Positions 44,701 through 59,400 of a stretch of DNA of 64,000 bases are shown one piece after another. Position 1 is the stretch's first letter. Every line of letters starts with the position of its first letter. Position numbers and translations under genes: made by a program. The notes below the pieces were generated by a model. It made no database searches and was not told the origin of the DNA. It saw only the letters and a program-made list of their open reading frames with translations. Source of the stretch: Distichodus sexfasciatus (Eukaryota > Chordata > Actinopteri > Characiformes > Distichodontidae); NCBI GenBank assembly GCA_032718565.1, contig JAVGVS010000188.1:174501-238500 (forward strand), in the 5' to 3' direction.

Positions 44701-47700
44701 ACCACTTAGCAATACAATAGCAACCACTATAACAAGCTAGCAACCACCTAGCAACACCCTAGCAACCAGCTAGAAACACCACAGCAACCACTACAATAAC
44801 CTAGCAACCACCTAGCAACCACCTAGCAATACAATAGCAACCACTATAACAAGCTAGCAACCACCTAGCAACACCCTAGCAACCAGCTAGAAACACCATA
44901 GCAACCACTACAATAACCTAGCAACCACCTAGCAACACTCTAGCAACCACTTAGCAATACAATAGCAACCACTATAACAAGCCAGCAACCACCTAGCAAC
45001 ACCTTAGCAACCAGCTAGAAACACGATAGCAACCACTAGCAACACATTAGCTACCACCTAGCAAAATAGCCAAGTCTTGCTGCAAGACAGTAATCACATT
45101 TGCATTTTCTTGAAGTATGAAGTTGCGAACAATTCAAAACGTGCCATTAATCTGACGAATGAATCCAACTTTTCCGTAACAAACTTGTTTAAGATACTGG
45201 TGAATGAGGCCCATTATTTTCTACTATTGAGTCAATGTTTTTTCCTATTCAACTTTACTCAAAAAGAAGACACATTTACATTGTTCTTGTGTGTAATTAC
45301 TGGCTTGTAACTCATATGATATGCATACAAACATTAACACAGAAAGACCACTTCGCAAAATTCTCAAGCTTCTTTCACCTCGTCAAAGTCGGCGATGATC
45401 TCGTTGAGCAGCCGGAGACACTCCAGTCCCTCTTTGTTGATGTCGCACTCGGTGTAGAACTCCTTGAAGTCGGGCACTGAGGCGAACATCACACACACGC
45501 AGTCATATGACTTGTAGTATAGGTCCTGCAAATGCATGAACGAACACACACACACACACACATTTTAGACACTTAAGACTTTCAATCCTACCAGAGAAGT
45601 CAATTAATAACTTTACATTAGTTGAATATAAAAATAAATCACATCACAACATTAAGCACAGACGCATGAACACAATGAGATGAGAGTCTGACAGGGGTGA
45701 CGGTGATGAAATCTGTCTTCTTAAAATATAGTATTTTTAGGGCTGTGGAATACGACAAAATATATCAGATGACGAAATTAAAACGTCTATCATTCCATAT
45801 TATACTCTATGGTTTTGGGGGTCTTCCGTGGGATTTGACCCTACAATCTTATGGACAAGGCCCAGCCTGGCGTGATATGAGATGGTTGAGCCGAGTGGAA
45901 TGGGGACGTTCTTAAACATGTCTCTCGATACGGCGGTTCCTACCTTGTACTTCTGGTTTAGTAAAGTGTTAGTGGAGAGCAGCCCCACCTCGTTCTTTTT
46001 GTTCTCCCCCACGAACAGCGCGGCCACGTGGGCGGGCAGAACGTTCTCCAGGAGCAGCCGGTTGAGGTTTTCGCACAGCTCGATCTTGTCCTTGTCGTCG
46101 CGGTTTTTGTTCTTCAGCAGGAAGTCCTGACGGCAACAGAACTCGTCCTGAGAGGAAAATGTGCATGACATTATTTCTCCATATAATTGTTAGGATCACA
46201 TTAGTTGTCTTAATACAATATTTAGTACAGGTGATGTGATCCATAACCAACCAAACGAGGTGTATGTGTATTCATGTGTGTACGTACTTGGCGCGATATT
46301 AACAGCATGGTGAACAGGAAGAGAGTGATGTAGATGCAGCTCATGGTCTGTGGGTGCTTCATGAGTCCTTCTGGTTTTAGTGAACTCTTTTCAACAGTGC
46401 AACAACTAACACACACACAGTTACACACAGAAACACACACAGTTAGCACCGCTGCATCGTAACCAGAAGAGGAACGCTTAGTTGTTGTGGTTGGGAGTCT
46501 TTACTCGAGGCTGCTGTTGTTCAGCAGGCAGGTGTAGGTGATGAACTCGGAATTCTTGACGTAGAAGATAATGATGTAATAAGTGGCCGAGGCGATGAAG
46601 AGGAAGGCCACCTTCAGCTCGAAACTCACTCGCAGAAACACCGCGCACACGATTAACGCCAGTATACAGCTGTAGACGGAGTACTGAGGGGAGAGAGAGA
46701 GAGAGTAAGGAAATTGGTATTTAAACTAGGGTTTGGGATATGCGTAGGTATTTGTTATAGACATGTACTCACAGGCAAATGGTACAGGTCTTGCATTAAA
46801 TCGGCTGTTTCGCTTCCATTCCCTGAAGTTGGCGGACAGGGCGAACGAGTGAAGCACTGCGGAGCAGAGAAACATTCACCAAATCAGCGAGAGCTGTGCA
46901 TTGCGGTCAAAAATATTACCGCAATCTCGATGTAAGAGGTGTAACAATACATCAGTCTATGATCAACAAGCCCGCCGTGGAACATGGGACGATAAAAGAC
47001 GAGGTCAAGACAGTGGTAGTAGTTGTAGAAGGAGTAAAAGGCGGGTGGGATGAAAATCAGATAACAATATGGGATTGGTCAGTTCAATCAAAAAATTCTC
47101 GTATCATTTCATATAAAAAACCATCTATTTACCAGGTCAAACAAGGCAATGATGACGATAACTGTCGTCGTGATGGTTACTAGGGGCAGACGAACGAAAG
47201 GCCTCTTAACCACCGCCTCCGACACGGCTGGTAACCACCGGCACGACGCTAACTTTTCTGGGAACAGCTTCTAAAGGGGAGCAAGAGAGAGAAGAAAACA
47301 AAGGAACGAGATCTGCATGAGATTTTGAATTGTAATTACACCGACAGGCTGGGTTAAACCCGGGAACATAATAAGTGTGTGTGTGTGTGTGTTGGTAAAC
47401 TCATGGATTCACAAGAATTGTGCAGACATGTACGTCTAGTGTTGCTAAATGTGAGTGTGTGTGTGTGTGTGTGTGACTCCAGTAAATGTCAGCATGTTTT
47501 TAGGGTTCACCGACATTCCAGAACGTTTTCAGCCAATCAGGTGCGAGTTTGCTCATGTCACATGACATTCTCCACATAACAGTAACTTACACTCTGGTAG
47601 AGCTATAATATGTACTGTACAGCTTCTATAAACACATACACACACTAATGCACCTCAAAAAATGAGAATATCCTGTAAAAAGTAATTTTTTAACAGTAAA

Positions 47701-49644
47701 CCAGTAAAATAATTAAAGGACGGTGTGCCGGCAGTCTAACCTGAACGTGACCTGCGAAACAGATGGCAAGGGTCAACAGCAATATGCTGCCTAGCGCGGC
47801 GAAGGCTACTCCCAGCTGGCCCGGCCTGAAAAGACGCAAACAAAAACACTGTAATTAAGCGGCAGAGCGGAGCGTGACGGCGGCGAACAATGTGGCAATT
47901 AAAGTGTGTGTGTGTGTGTGTGTGTGGCGTATTGACATTTAGGAGGTTGTGAGGACCTGGTGGCCCCCTAAAAGACTAGGATTTGTCCATTTTTATGGCT
48001 TCGCGGGGACGGTTTTTTGGACGTGAGGACCGGTCCCCATCAGGATGATTATGGAAGTAATGTGTGTGTGTGTGTGTGTGTGTGTTTTTATTACTCACTG
48101 ACTGGCAACGATCATCTGGATGATAAAGATGGACAGAAAGATGAAGGAGGCACAGCCGATGTAGTACTTAAAGCTGGGCATCTCTATCGTCCTGTACTGA
48201 AAGAGACAGATTTTGATACTTCATGTTGTTTTAACCACAATTTTAACAATGAGAATCACGACAGCCCAGAAAAATCTGACAAAAAAGGGCTGTAATTTGT
48301 TTCCCATTCACTATGATGATGTAAAAATTCCCATTTTATCTCCCACTACTTTTTCTGGTTTTCATTTGGAAACTAGGGATGCATTTCTGTAAGAAAACGG
48401 CACCGTGATTACGCAAGTTTTGTAGCCGAGTAGAAAGACTTTGATTCAAAACCTCGTGTTGCCAGGTGGTTGCTAGAGTGCTTCTAGGTGGTTGCTAGAG
48501 TGTCACTAGGTGTTTGTTAAGGTGTTGCTAGGTGAAGGCTAGTGTGTTGCTGGGTGGTTGCTAGGTGTTTGTTAAGATGTTGCTAGGTTGTTGCTAAGTG
48601 GTTGCTATGGTGTTGCCAGGCGATTGCTAGGGTGTTGCTAAGTGGTTGCGAGAATGTTGCTAGGTGTTTGTTAAGGTGTTGCTAGGTGATGGCTAAGGTG
48701 TTGCTGGGTGGTTGCTAGTGTGTTGCTGGGTGGTTGCTATGGTGTCGCCGGGTGATTACTAGGGTGTTGCTAGATGGATGCTAAAATGTTGCTAGGTGGT
48801 TGTTATTATAGTGGTTTCTATGGTGTTGCTAGGTGGCTGCTAAGCGAATGGGGAGAGAACGAGGGATGATAAAAGACGAGTACGCGTCAAGATGGTGGCC
48901 ATGAGGTGTTGGGAGTAGAAAGACTTTGATTAAAGTGCATTGAAGCGAATGGGCAAAGAAGGAGGGACAAGACAAAGACGAGTGCGGGTTGAAAGACAGT
49001 AGATTCAGATGCGTGTTCAGTGAGGTGGCCTGAGATCTGATAACTGTCGCGCGAAAAAAACAAGTGGAGGAAAACTTTCGAGTCTCATATCCCATGTATT
49101 CTTGATGGGAGAAACGAATGGGGAAAATAAATGACAAGAAAAAGCATGAAAAAGACAAAGTGTGGCTTGTGGCGGTTACAGAAATGCAAAGATCCACTTG
49201 ATCCCTCGAATCAGGTCGGATTTGGCCGCTTTGTGAAAAAATGTCGGCCGTGTGGCAGTGTCAAAATTACAATCCTCAATTAATCACAGTACCGCTTTGA
49301 GGTCGCATCGTCCAGGCCTAGCTCGGAACTAGCTTGGCAAAACCAGAACGAACCAGTTTGGTGTGCGAGAGCACTATGAGAAAAAGAGTCGTGTGCTGAA
49401 GCTGCTCAGAGCCTGGTGCATTATGGGTGTAATGTGGGAAAATCCTTACTTGTTTCTCCAGCTCTCGATTAATGAACCACAGCGTGATCCCCGAGATCTC
49501 CTCAGACTTCACCCACTGCCTGCAGACAGGAAACACGCAGAAATTCCATTTTTGCATCAAACAATTTTTATTTGCCTAGTCGGAGGAGGAAACGTCCAAT
49601 TACGACGAGTCATGCGACGATTCAACTGACCAGTTGATTATATA

Positions 49645-49691
<47 letters not shown>

Positions 49692-50554
49692 TCATATATG
49701 GTATGAATACAACAACAGAGCTCCTGTTACAGGAAAGTAAGAGCGAGCGAGGGAGAGGAAAAGGAAGAGGAAGAGACTCACTTGCTGGAGCTCAGTTCGT
49801 CAATGGTGGTGATCATCTCATTGTGCAGCTCCTCATCGAACTTGCTCCTCTGGGACTTGTTCCTGTTGGAGGCATTGCCCAAGTTACACTCACTCTTTCC
49901 ACTCTTTTCCCCCCTCATATACAGTACGCTCACACACTCTTGCAGAGATAGAGCGGAAGGGAAGTGTGTGCCAGTGAGTAAGGCGGAGTGTGTGAGGTGG
50001 GAACGGGGCAGTGCTCACGGCCATTATCATGCTGGAAATGGAGGTCTTCAGGACAAGTTAACCAGGGTGTGCAGAGTGTGTGTGTGTGTGTGTGTGGGTA
50101 GAGCTGCATTTAATTATTATAATGGTGTTATTTCCCATTTTTAATTAATTGGGGACAAAAATCGAATTTTTTTTCCACACCTTTGACTTGCTCCTGCAAC
50201 TTTATTGCAACACAAACGCCTAAAAACACAGCAACTTTCATCAATTATTTTTTTTAGAAAAGCTACTGTAAAATCAGGCATTTTAGGCCACAACAATCTC
50301 AAAAAAGGCCTGCGAAATCCTGGAGGGACTGACTAATCTTTGGGATAGCACTAAACGAAATATTACTACTACTATTACATTTTTCCTAATTACAGGAACA
50401 GTCTCTCTGGAGCAACTAGGGGTTAAGGGTCTTGTCCAGGGACACGGTGGTGGTGACAGTGCTGGAGGTAGGACTCGAATCCATGACCTCTTGGTCCAGA
50501 GGCGAGCATCCTAACCACTAGACCACACCCATCCCCAACATACGTCCCATACGT

Positions 50555-50587
<33 letters not shown>

Positions 50588-53500
50588 AGTGTACGTAGGA
50601 GTGGCATGCAGGGTACGGTGAGTGAAGGTTAAACCCACAAAGGAAGACAGCCGCGTGCTCTCGTACAGTTTAGGAAGGAAAAAAGGTACATTTCCTTCTT
50701 CTCACACACTATCACTCTCTCACACACACACACACACACGCACACTTCATCCAGCACTTCATGTGCAGTAGTCCTGTTGGGAGGAGGTTTGGCACACTCT
50801 CCGGTGTGGGGAGTGGCGGTTAGGGTCGTTCATGCCAGCCGTGGGGCCGAGAGGCAGAAACTCAGTGGGTGAAATTGAGCTGTTAGTTGTGAAACTGCAG
50901 TCTCAGAGGGTGGGGCGGAGGGGGGGGCCGGGGAGAAAAACAAGCGGAGCCAGCACGGCTTCACTCACTTATTCGTGCTGAACGGAGGGGCGGGCAAGGA
51001 GAAGGGCTCCTCGAGAGACTCATCCAAACTGCCAGGGATCAAGTGAGACAGTCAACTTTAAACAGCAATCAGAAAGAGATGGGGAGGGAGAGAGAGAGAG
51101 GGAGGGGTGCGGGGGAGACACCTTGTTGCTAGGGGTGCAACGATACATCGATTCAATGATCAATGAGCTCACTGCTCAAGAATCAATCTGATGAAATCAA
51201 ACCGAAATGTTATCGTAACTGTTATCGCCAGGCGTCAAGCTGCCGTCCATTGAATCGATATAAGATCGTATGGTAGGTGTTTACACCCCTCTCCCGGCAC
51301 ACGGAGACCCCACACGGCGGTACCCACCTTTCCGCAATTTTGGCCGGCGCTGATCTCAGAGGAATGTCCTGATGAGAAAGTGATGCATAAAATGAAATTA
51401 AAATCCATAAATGTCCAAACAATATGCAACTTGAACATGAACCCCGTTTCATTTCACCACAGCAACCCTATAATATATGCATTTGCATCTGGTTACGTGC
51501 GTACGTGTGTGTGCGTGTTCACCTTGCAGCGGTTCTTGCCGTTCACCATAGCGTCGTTGATGAAGCCCTCTCGGCTCTGCAGGTGGGCGAAAGGTTTGAC
51601 CGCCCCCCAGGACTCCAGGTAGCGCGTCATCCTCACCGAGGCTCGCATCTTCAGACCGTCGCTCACGCGTGGCTTCGGGACGTTGCGGGTGCTCAGGGAC
51701 GGGTCCTTCGACTAAAACGCACACATGCAAACGCTTTAAGACCAATCGCTACCACCACTGACCCCTTGCTCGCTTTCGTCTCTTGCCTCCACGCTCGCGT
51801 TCAACTCTTGTCTCCATGCTCGCGCTCGACTCCTGCCTCCACGAGTAGAGCACGTAAAGACAAGGAAGTTTTTGCGCAAACGTTGCACTATGCGTTCGGA
51901 ATTTTGGCACAAAAACAACACCGTAAAAATGCAACTGTTGTGGCTACAGTAAGTAAAACAAGCAAAGTTGATATATATAATAACGTTTATTAAAATTATA
52001 TCATTTATGGCACGTTCACATGATCAAATCTGGCCCTTCTCTGAAAAACGTTTGGACACCCTTGCTGTAGATGAATGCTAGTACTGACCCGTGGGTCTAT
52101 AACAAGGTAAGTCTTGATGTTGAGTTCCTTCAGGTAGTTGTCCCGAAGATGACCGTTGCCTTCTTCCACCTCGTAGGCTTTGTTCAGGTGCTTCAGGGTG
52201 GCCTCGGTGATATGGACGCGTCTGAACGTGACCAGAAGCCACACAACAGGAAAAACACAACTTTCCAATTAAGTGCTGAAATCAAATTCAACAGGAACTC
52301 ACTACAGATGTAAATCAATGTGTTTGCCTTTACATCTGCGTCTTCGAATGGTACCTAAAATCCCACAGGACGCAGTTAATGTCATTTCTTTAAATGAGCT
52401 TCCGAGGTTAGTTTTGACCGCAGGGCTCATTTCCCAGACTCACCCTGGCAAGCCCCCAGACTCCATGTGGTTCGCCAGCGTGACGTCATGTGACCACACG
52501 TCGAACTGCCACTTGCGAAGGCCGATCACGCCGCACAGCACGTTCCCCGAGTGCACGCCCACTCGCATGTTAATGTCCACCCCCGTCGCCTCCCGTACAA
52601 GCCTGCGAGGAGTCGTGGGAAACTTGAATCTCAAGCGTTCTGCTTCTTTCAAACATTACGTTTTCATTTATTGATTTACTTACTTAATAGCTTCACACAT
52701 GTCCAAGCCCATTTTCACACAGTTTTTGGCGTGTCGAGGTAGAGACACGGGCAGGCCGGACACGCAGTAATAACAGTCGCCTAGAATCTTGATCCTCATG
52801 CATTCGTTCTCCTGAGGGGACAACAAGAACGAATATTACGGCATCTCAAACATGGGAGTCAGGAGCTGAGCTACGTCTGTTGTGAAATTTGTCATGGCAT
52901 GTAAGCCGAGTTGGTCTACCTTTAGCTAGCAGTATAAAATAACGTCATTTCCGTATCCCGATAACGATCATATATATCACAACATTTTTTGTCTGTGCGC
53001 ACTCAACTCTGCCCACACGCTCGCTCAAAACACCACGTACCCTCGCGCTCAGATCTACGGAGCGCCAAAGTTCCTACAATTTGTCTTACAGCATAAAAAG
53101 CCGCTTTTGACCACAAGTCACTAGAGTGCTGCAAAAAGAACAGCTTCAAACTGCGTAAAAAGCACCGGTATATTAGAGCGCTGCAAAAAGGGGCGTTTTA
53201 AAACCAAGAAAATGGCGTAAAAATCGGGTGTTTTACTGTCAACTGCGTAAAAATGTAGGCGTGTTGTGGCTCCTTTGGCGTTGCATATGAACCTGCGTTT
53301 CGAGCGTGCGTGTAGATACAGGTGTGCGCCAGATTTTGCTTGTGAAAGTTTACAGAAAATGTGCCATATTGTGATATACATGGTTTTCGGGATCTTGGTC
53401 TTATCGCACGGCCCTACGCTGAACTACTGTCTAAAGGCGAGTCTCACCTTGGCAATCTGGTCAAACTTTCCAAAGAGTTCGTTCAGCATAATCACCAGCT

Positions 53501-56420
53501 CTTTGGGAGAACAGTCGCTGGCCAGTCGAGTGAAACCCACAATGTCAGCATACAGGATACTGTGAGAGGGAAAGAAAGAAAGACAGAGAGAGAGAGAATT
53601 AAAGTGAATTAAGTGAGTATTTTGTGACTACGACGAGCAATGACCTAGCAACACCTGAGCAATCACCTAGCAACAACCTTGTAACATCTTAGCAACCATC
53701 TAGCAACACCCATGCAAGTACCAAGCAACGCCTTAGCAATCACCTAGCAACACCCTAGCAACCACCTTGCAACACCTTAGCAACCATCTAGAAACACCCG
53801 CGCAAGTACCAAGCAACGCCTTAGCAATCACCTAGCAACACCTTAACAATCACCTAGCAACAGCCTAGCAACCCCTTGCAACACCTTAGCAACCATCCAG
53901 CAACACCTGCGCAAGTACCAAACAACGCCTTAGCAATCACCTAGCAACACCTTAGCAATCACCTAGCAACAACCTTGTAACATCTTAGCAACCAGCCAGC
54001 AACACCCGTGCAAGTACCAAGCAATGCCTTAGCAATCACCTAGCAACACCCTAGCAACCACTTTGCAACACCTTAGCAACCATCTAGCAACACCCCTGCA
54101 AGTACCAAGCAATGCCTTAGCAATCACCTTGCAACACTCTAGCAACCATCTAGCAACACCCAGGCAACGTCTTAGCAATCACCTTGCAATACCACATCAA
54201 CCACCTAGCAACACCTTAGCTACCACTTAGCAGTACCCAGCAACACCAAACAACACCTTAGTGACCACCTAGCAACCACCTGAAAACACCTTAGGAACCA
54301 TCATAATAAACATAATAAACCATCTAGTAACAGCCCAGCAACCACCTTGTAAGTCTTGCTGCATGGGAGCAATCACATTTGCATTTTCATGCGGAAATGC
54401 CTCTCTAGTTTGTCACTGTGAACACACCCACAGCGCAGCACACAGTGCACCACAACGAAATGTGACCCCTCCATTTGAGTCATCCGTGAAGGTGCAGTTG
54501 CCAGCTATAGCAGCAACCGGGGAGCAACGCTTGAGGACGGTACCTTACTCCTGAGTACCTCAGTGGTACCTTTTACCGGTCTGGTCCTTGAACTGGCGAT
54601 CTTCCGATCACAGGGTCGACCCGCTAACCGTTACACCACCTACTTTTTACATTTGAACTGAGACAGACTCCCTGGTTGTGAAGCATTAACTCCCCAGATA
54701 CCAAATTCGAACCAAAGTCTGGACAGAAAATGTTAAAACTCTGCATTCTATTCAGATCATGTACAAGGTTTAAGAGCCATTTATTGCAAAACCAAACTTC
54801 TCTACTATGCTAATTATTATTTTCCAAAACCAGAACATAGAGTGTGTATATTTGCATTTGCAATCAAAATAACATTGAAATAAAACTGTAAACTTGGCTT
54901 TTTATCCCCTAAGAAGTTTCGGGCTTAAAAGAAAACAGACGGCAGAGCTGGAGTCGTCGTCAAGAAGACTGGATTAATATCTATGACAGCTTGGCAGAAT
55001 GCTGTAGGAACAGCCGAGATGATGCCAACAGTCCCAAGACTCGTCCAGACTGCTAAAAAGCTCACAGCTGAGAAACCCAGATGTATGGGATCATTCAAAC
55101 GGAGAGTGGAAATGAATCTATGTGATCGCTGTGCTTAGTAGAATCTAGTTAGCCAATAAAACATTTCCCTGTACTGAACATTTATCCGTTTTTATGACAT
55201 TGTCAATGCCTCAACAAACCTTTAACAAATTATCCCATTATTGCCAACTTTATTCTCAGATCACTAGTTCATTTAAACCCTCATTTCAAGCAAACGTATG
55301 AGTTTGAGTCGGTATGCGCTGAAATTCCTGTATAAATATCCAGACAGACAAAATTATCACAGCGTGCGAGTGTGCGTTCTCCATCTTAGACTGCCAAAAT
55401 AAAGTAAATAACAGTGAGGTGGAACACATTTCCGAAAGTGCCGAACATTCCTCGACGGCGAGTGTTTGGCATGGCTTTAGGTGTGGCGTCTCTTTAGTGG
55501 TTACATCATTAGCCACAGCATGAGACAGAATGAGATGTTTACCGAAGTCACTGCCGAACTGGACTGGGAGCCGTTACGGGGTCACGTGACAGGGTGTTAA
55601 GAAGCGGAACACGCCTTATAAAACAGAGCCTCCAGGAATTTGCGATTTTGTAATCTCAACTATTAACGTAAACTGAGCCAATCGCTGCAACTGTCTCAGT
55701 AGAAATACTGATTAAAATGTATTGAAGTGAATGGGGAAAGAAGAAGGGATGATAAAAGCAAGAAAAAGACGAGCGCGGGTCATGACGGCCCGCATACCGA
55801 TATACAATCAGGCCGAATTTGGTGGCTTTGTGAAGAACGGCGGCCGTGCAGTAAAGGATCGAAATTTGAGCTCCATGTTAGTGTACGGGGGAAAAAACGG
55901 ACAGTAAAATGGACAGAGCTCACATATGAGTGTGCGTATCAAAAACATGTTGACTAGCAGCCCACACCGGAATACGGCGCACGTTTTACATTTGGAACGA
56001 TTCACAGAACCGGACTGAAACTTGTGAAAAAGCCTTCGTGGCAATGTTGTGGTGACAAAGCGAGGTTTCCGTATAAACAGCGGATGTACGTAGAGCAGTA
56101 AAGGAAGAAGCCGAGCAGCTTTTTAGCGGATCTCCCCGACGTCCGTCTCCAGCCGCGTCACGTAAAGACGAGAGAGACGAGAGCAAGACGGCGATGGCGT
56201 CTTTAAAATGGCTTTTACGAGGAGAAACGATAAAAGGCGTCAAATAACACCGGTGGAGTTTTCGGGAGTGTTTGACTGGGAGAAAGCAAAAATATGAGCT
56301 TCATAAAGGCAGTGTTTGTAAAAAAACTCCCAGATGAGCGCAAACTGCAGGCTTTGGATTGTGTCACCTCTTAAGAGAGTTCCTGCATGTGTAGAGGGGT
56401 TGGTGCACTTACATAAAGCA

Positions 56421-56451
<31 letters not shown>

Positions 56452-59400
56452 TTTTATATGTCAGGACCAGGGTAGTAAATACATCACATAGGTATTATAT
56501 ACGTTGACATTGTTTAAAACACTGTATAGAGAGTCTTAGATTTTACGACGAAGCATATTTTTGCACCCTGTGTATATACGCATGCACACACACACACACA
56601 CACACACACCTATGCCTCTATGTATTTATCTGTCCATTTATCCATCTACTGTCTACTATTACTCCCTAATATGCACACACAGTTATTGAATCATATCTGA
56701 ATGCATGTTTTAGGAACAAAATGTTTCTCTATATTGTTAACATTTTAGATTTGGTTTCTTGAACTTAATCTGATTGTTCAGGGATGATTCGGGTGCATTT
56801 CCCTGCATGCTGCACTTACATGAATATATATGTGACCCGATCTGCCGTAATTAGTCGGAAGTCGGCGTTCTATTTATCATCAAAAATATCGATTTTTCTA
56901 TTTTTTTTTGGTCTTATATGAAAGAAAAGGTCTTCAAAATTAATCTGGTCCCCAAAAAAGAAAAATCGCTATTTTTGTGATGTTTTTCAACATAATCGGC
57001 CCGTATCTAAATAAATAGAACGCCGACTTCCGACTCATTACGGCAGATCGGGTCACATATCTAACTATGTAGTCCATTCATCCATCAATCAATCCATTCA
57101 TCCATCATACATCAATCATTCAGTCAAATCCATCACTCAGTCCATCCATATGACCGTCTGTCCAACTGTCCATTCATCCATCAATACAGCAATCATGCAA
57201 TCAAATCCATCATTCAGTCCATCCATCCTTCTGTCCGTTCATTCATCCATCCATCCATCCATCCTTCAACCCATCCACCCGACCCCTTGTCCGTCCGTCC
57301 AACTGTCTATAAATTTCTCCATCAATCCATCTATCCGACTGTCCATCCGTCCAACTGTCCATCAATCCATCCATCAATTCATTCATCCATCCGTCCAAAT
57401 GTCCGTGCATCAATCCATCCATCCGACCGTCTGTCTAACTGTCCATCAATTCATCCATCAATCGGTCCATCTGTTCGTCCGTTTGTCCAACCGTCAATCA
57501 ATCCATCCATCAATCCGTCCACCCATCCATCCATCCTTCAATCAGTCCAGCTGTTCATCAATCAATCAATCAATCAATCAATCATTTATCAGTCCATTTA
57601 TCCATCTGTCCATCCGTCCACCCATCAATCTGTCCATCTGTTCAGCCACTGGATGTAATTTGACACAATACTGCATTGCCACAGAAGCGCAAACGCAGCA
57701 GGCAAAGATTGACAAGCGTGTCATCACTTATGGAAATTAGGAGATCACTACGCCCCTGCAGCTCAAATTAGGGCCCCATCTCACTCAACAAGCACTCATT
57801 GACAGTGTGCACAGCCAGGTGTGAGATCTTATCTGTGTGTGTGTGTGTGTGTGTGTGCGTCTCTAGAAGGGCTCTTCAGGCCTATGCAAAAGTTTAGGAT
57901 TTATTATGTATTTAAATTCCTCACAAACGAATATATAGGGTGAGTTTGCACACACACACACACACACACACACCACGCTCAACAGCTGTGAGGGCATTAT
58001 AAACACACTCGTTTGGAGTCTGTGTGTACATATAAATCAAGTTAATGAGCATGGTGCCTCTTGACGCAGAAGATGTGTGCGTGTTTGTGTGTGTAGGTGT
58101 TTACCTGACGTTCTCGTGCCTCTTGACGTAGAGGCTGTGGAAGTTGTTGTCTTTGACCAGCCGCTGCTGCGCTTCCTTATCTTTGCATTTACAGCGCTCC
58201 ATGATGGCCAGCTTCATCTCCATGGAGATGTACACAGGCAGCACCGACTGCAGCAGATTTTCCTGAAAACACACACACACACACGCAATTCGCTCAATGG
58301 AAATAAACTGAACGCGGAAGTGAACGACCTTATTAAAGTGGCTCGCACTCGACTCTTTCTTTCTCATTTATCAGCATCGTCAAATATAAGCATGAAAGAC
58401 TTCTAGGGATGCACGATATGGAAATTATCAGCCACGACGACATCCGATATTATTCATGCATCTATTGGCCGATAAATGAGGAAGGTGGAGTCAAGCGCGT
58501 AAAGACAAGATATTTTGCTTGCGAACGTTCCACTGCGCACTCAGAATTTTGGCACAAATATAGTGCCATAACTCTGATTTTTCTAACACAGCGCCAAGAC
58601 AAACGGCGGTACGTTTCCAGCGTAGTGCACAACATTTTAAGAAAAAGTCACTTCCTTCCCTATGTAGTGTACTACCTAGTGCGTAGAGAGCCGTTAAGCT
58701 ACAACCCCGGCTACTTCCTGAGATGCATACTACCACATAGAAAAGTATAATAAGAGCGCCTACCTACCATACTATTAAGTGCGGCAGTACGCGACTCAGG
58801 ACACAGCCCATGTGCGAGCTTACATTCGCTAAGGAAGGCAAACACGCTAACTAGCCTTAGCTAGTTAAAGCTGTTCTCGCATGCAGGCAGAGTTGAGCGC
58901 GAAAAGATGAGATTTTGCTCACGAACGTTCCACTGTGTGCTCAGAATTTTGGCACAAAAAGACTGCATACATTTTAAGACAGAAGGCGTGGGCCGTATAT
59001 AAAATCCCACCTCGGACTTTAGACATGCCTGGCACAAGCGCTAACGTTCCAACGTACAATAAATGCGTCATCAAATATCGGGCAAATCTAAGTATCGGTC
59101 CAATGCAGATGACAATTATTATTAAAAGAGCAATTATTGTCTGATTCCGGTATGATTCTGATACTATCATGCATCCCTAATTTGTACATTACATACACAA
59201 GAAGCAGGGTTAGAAATGTCAGCACTACGGCGTTACTTCTGTGGCAAAAATCTGAGCGTGCAGTGAAACTTTGGTGAGCAAAAATCTCATCTTTACACGC
59301 TCGACTCTGCATTCCTCTTTTATCGGCGTCGCCAGCAAATCATCTTAGCACCAACCGCCAAAGCAATTTCTGTGTTATGTGACAACATGTTTGCCAATAA

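Noticed and set aside
57150..57740. 196-codon frame
   Set aside because: Translation of a degenerate CATC/GTCC tetranucleotide block.
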